Source of the DNA: Halieaceae bacterium
GTDB lineage: Bacteria; Pseudomonadota; Gammaproteobacteria; Pseudomonadales; Halieaceae
DNA length: 6,466 bases
Direction: 5' to 3'
Assembly: GCA_018666055.1 (NCBI GenBank)
Contig: JABJAS010000114.1
Coordinates: 1-6,466 of the forward strand
This document shows, piece by piece, positions 6,026-6,466 of the stretch. Under the pieces are notes generated by a model. That model made no database searches. It had not been told where the DNA came from and saw nothing but the letters and a program-made list of their open reading frames with translations. The translations under genes and the position numbers were made by a program. Numbering within the stretch: the stretch's first letter is position 1; every line of letters begins with the position of its first letter.

Positions 6026-6466
6026 TTAAGCTACTCTTTGCACCTGCTGATCGGTTTCCATTTCTTCTTTCTTCACCCAGTAAACCACAGCGGGCGGCTG
6101 ACCGCCATGGGCTGTGTGGGGGCGTTTGTGATTGTAGAACTCCATCCATTTTCGAATGCCAGCTCGGGCCTCTGAGCCTGTTTCCCAAGCATGCAGATAT
6201 ACGCACTCGTATTTCAGGGATCGCCAAAGTCGTTCCACGAACGATGTTGTCGAGGAACCGCCGTTTGCCATCTATGGAGATACGCACGCCAGATCGGCGC
6301 AGGCAGACTGTCCAAGCAAACGATGTGAACTGCGATCCTTGGTCGGTGTTCATGATCTCGGGTGCTCCGTATTTGGTGATGGCCTCATTCAGGGCATCAA
6401 CACAAAAGTCGGCTTCCAGCGTATTTGATATCCGCCACGCCAAGACCTTGCGCGTATGCCAATCGA
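6026..6466 (-). pseudogene. IS3-family transposase OrfB, frameshifted and partial
   Basis: The visible part begins at the right edge with DWHTRKVLAWRISNTLEADF and contains NTDQGSQFTS, whose Asp is the second residue of the DDE triad. It then reads DGKRRFLDNI in one frame and FVERLWRSLKYE in the next; the Glu in VERLW is the last residue of the triad. With the two frames joined there are 35 residues between them, the DD(35)E spacing of IS3 elements. One extra base, C6242 on the + strand, breaks the frame between DNI and FVERL, so a full-length transposase cannot be made without frameshifting. This is not the orfA/orfB junction where IS3 elements use programmed frameshifting. The C-terminus YNHKRPHTAHGG...QRVA ends at the TAA at 6028-6026. 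The first catalytic Asp and orfA are outside the window. A sequencing error is an alternative to a real mutation. Confidence 0.88.

Larger units (their letters stand above)
5987..6466 (-). mobile_element. IS3-family insertion sequence, transposase 3' end (partial)
   Basis: The element enters from the right edge on the minus strand and contains the C-terminal half of an OrfB-type DDE transposase followed by about 40 noncoding bases. Its end is inferred at 5987 because the interrupted SDR frame resumes at 5986 and because the IS then ends in the 5'-TG...CA-3' form usual for the family. The other end, orfA and any target-site duplication lie outside the window. Confidence 0.8.

Overview
The window carries a complete urease operon in the order ureD-ureA-ureB-ureC-ureE-ureF-ureG, all on the + strand and packed with gaps of 0 to 11 bases or short overlaps. 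Base composition, family features (a UreC with a loop longer than in Klebsiella, a compact operon without ureJ) and the flanking pieces suggest an alphaproteobacterium, probably of the Rhodobacteraceae/Roseobacter type. That placement is an inference; no rRNA or other marker is present.

Layout. Positions 3-155 hold what looks like the 3' end of a LysR-type regulator gene entering from the left. Positions 156-856 contain no gene I can support, but three blocks (342-397, 439-459, 533-603) are built of a degenerate 7-base unit, NNGGNCC. This is the least explained element in the window. The ureD start is placed at 857, where there is a Shine-Dalgarno sequence, and not at the upstream TTG. ureA, ureB and ureC (1694-4050) encode the gamma, beta and alpha subunits of the enzyme. 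All nickel ligands and catalytic residues of UreC are present. ureE, ureF, ureG and the upstream ureD encode the four accessory proteins that carbamylate the active-site lysine and insert two nickel ions.

The ureE/ureF junction is unusual. A G8 run lies in ureE, and a GACCAT hexamer array encodes at once the Asp-His metal-binding tail of UreE and, in the next frame, a series of Met-Thr codons at the candidate starts of UreF. Loss of one G from the run would fuse the two genes in frame.

After ureG there is a hairpin that could terminate transcription from both sides. Beyond it, on the minus strand, lies the last 31 codons of a short-chain dehydrogenase/reductase gene, cut off by the end of an IS3-family insertion sequence that runs out of the window on the right. 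The IS transposase gene carries a one-base frameshift. The urease operon itself looks intact and functional; the flanks show decay and mobile-element activity.
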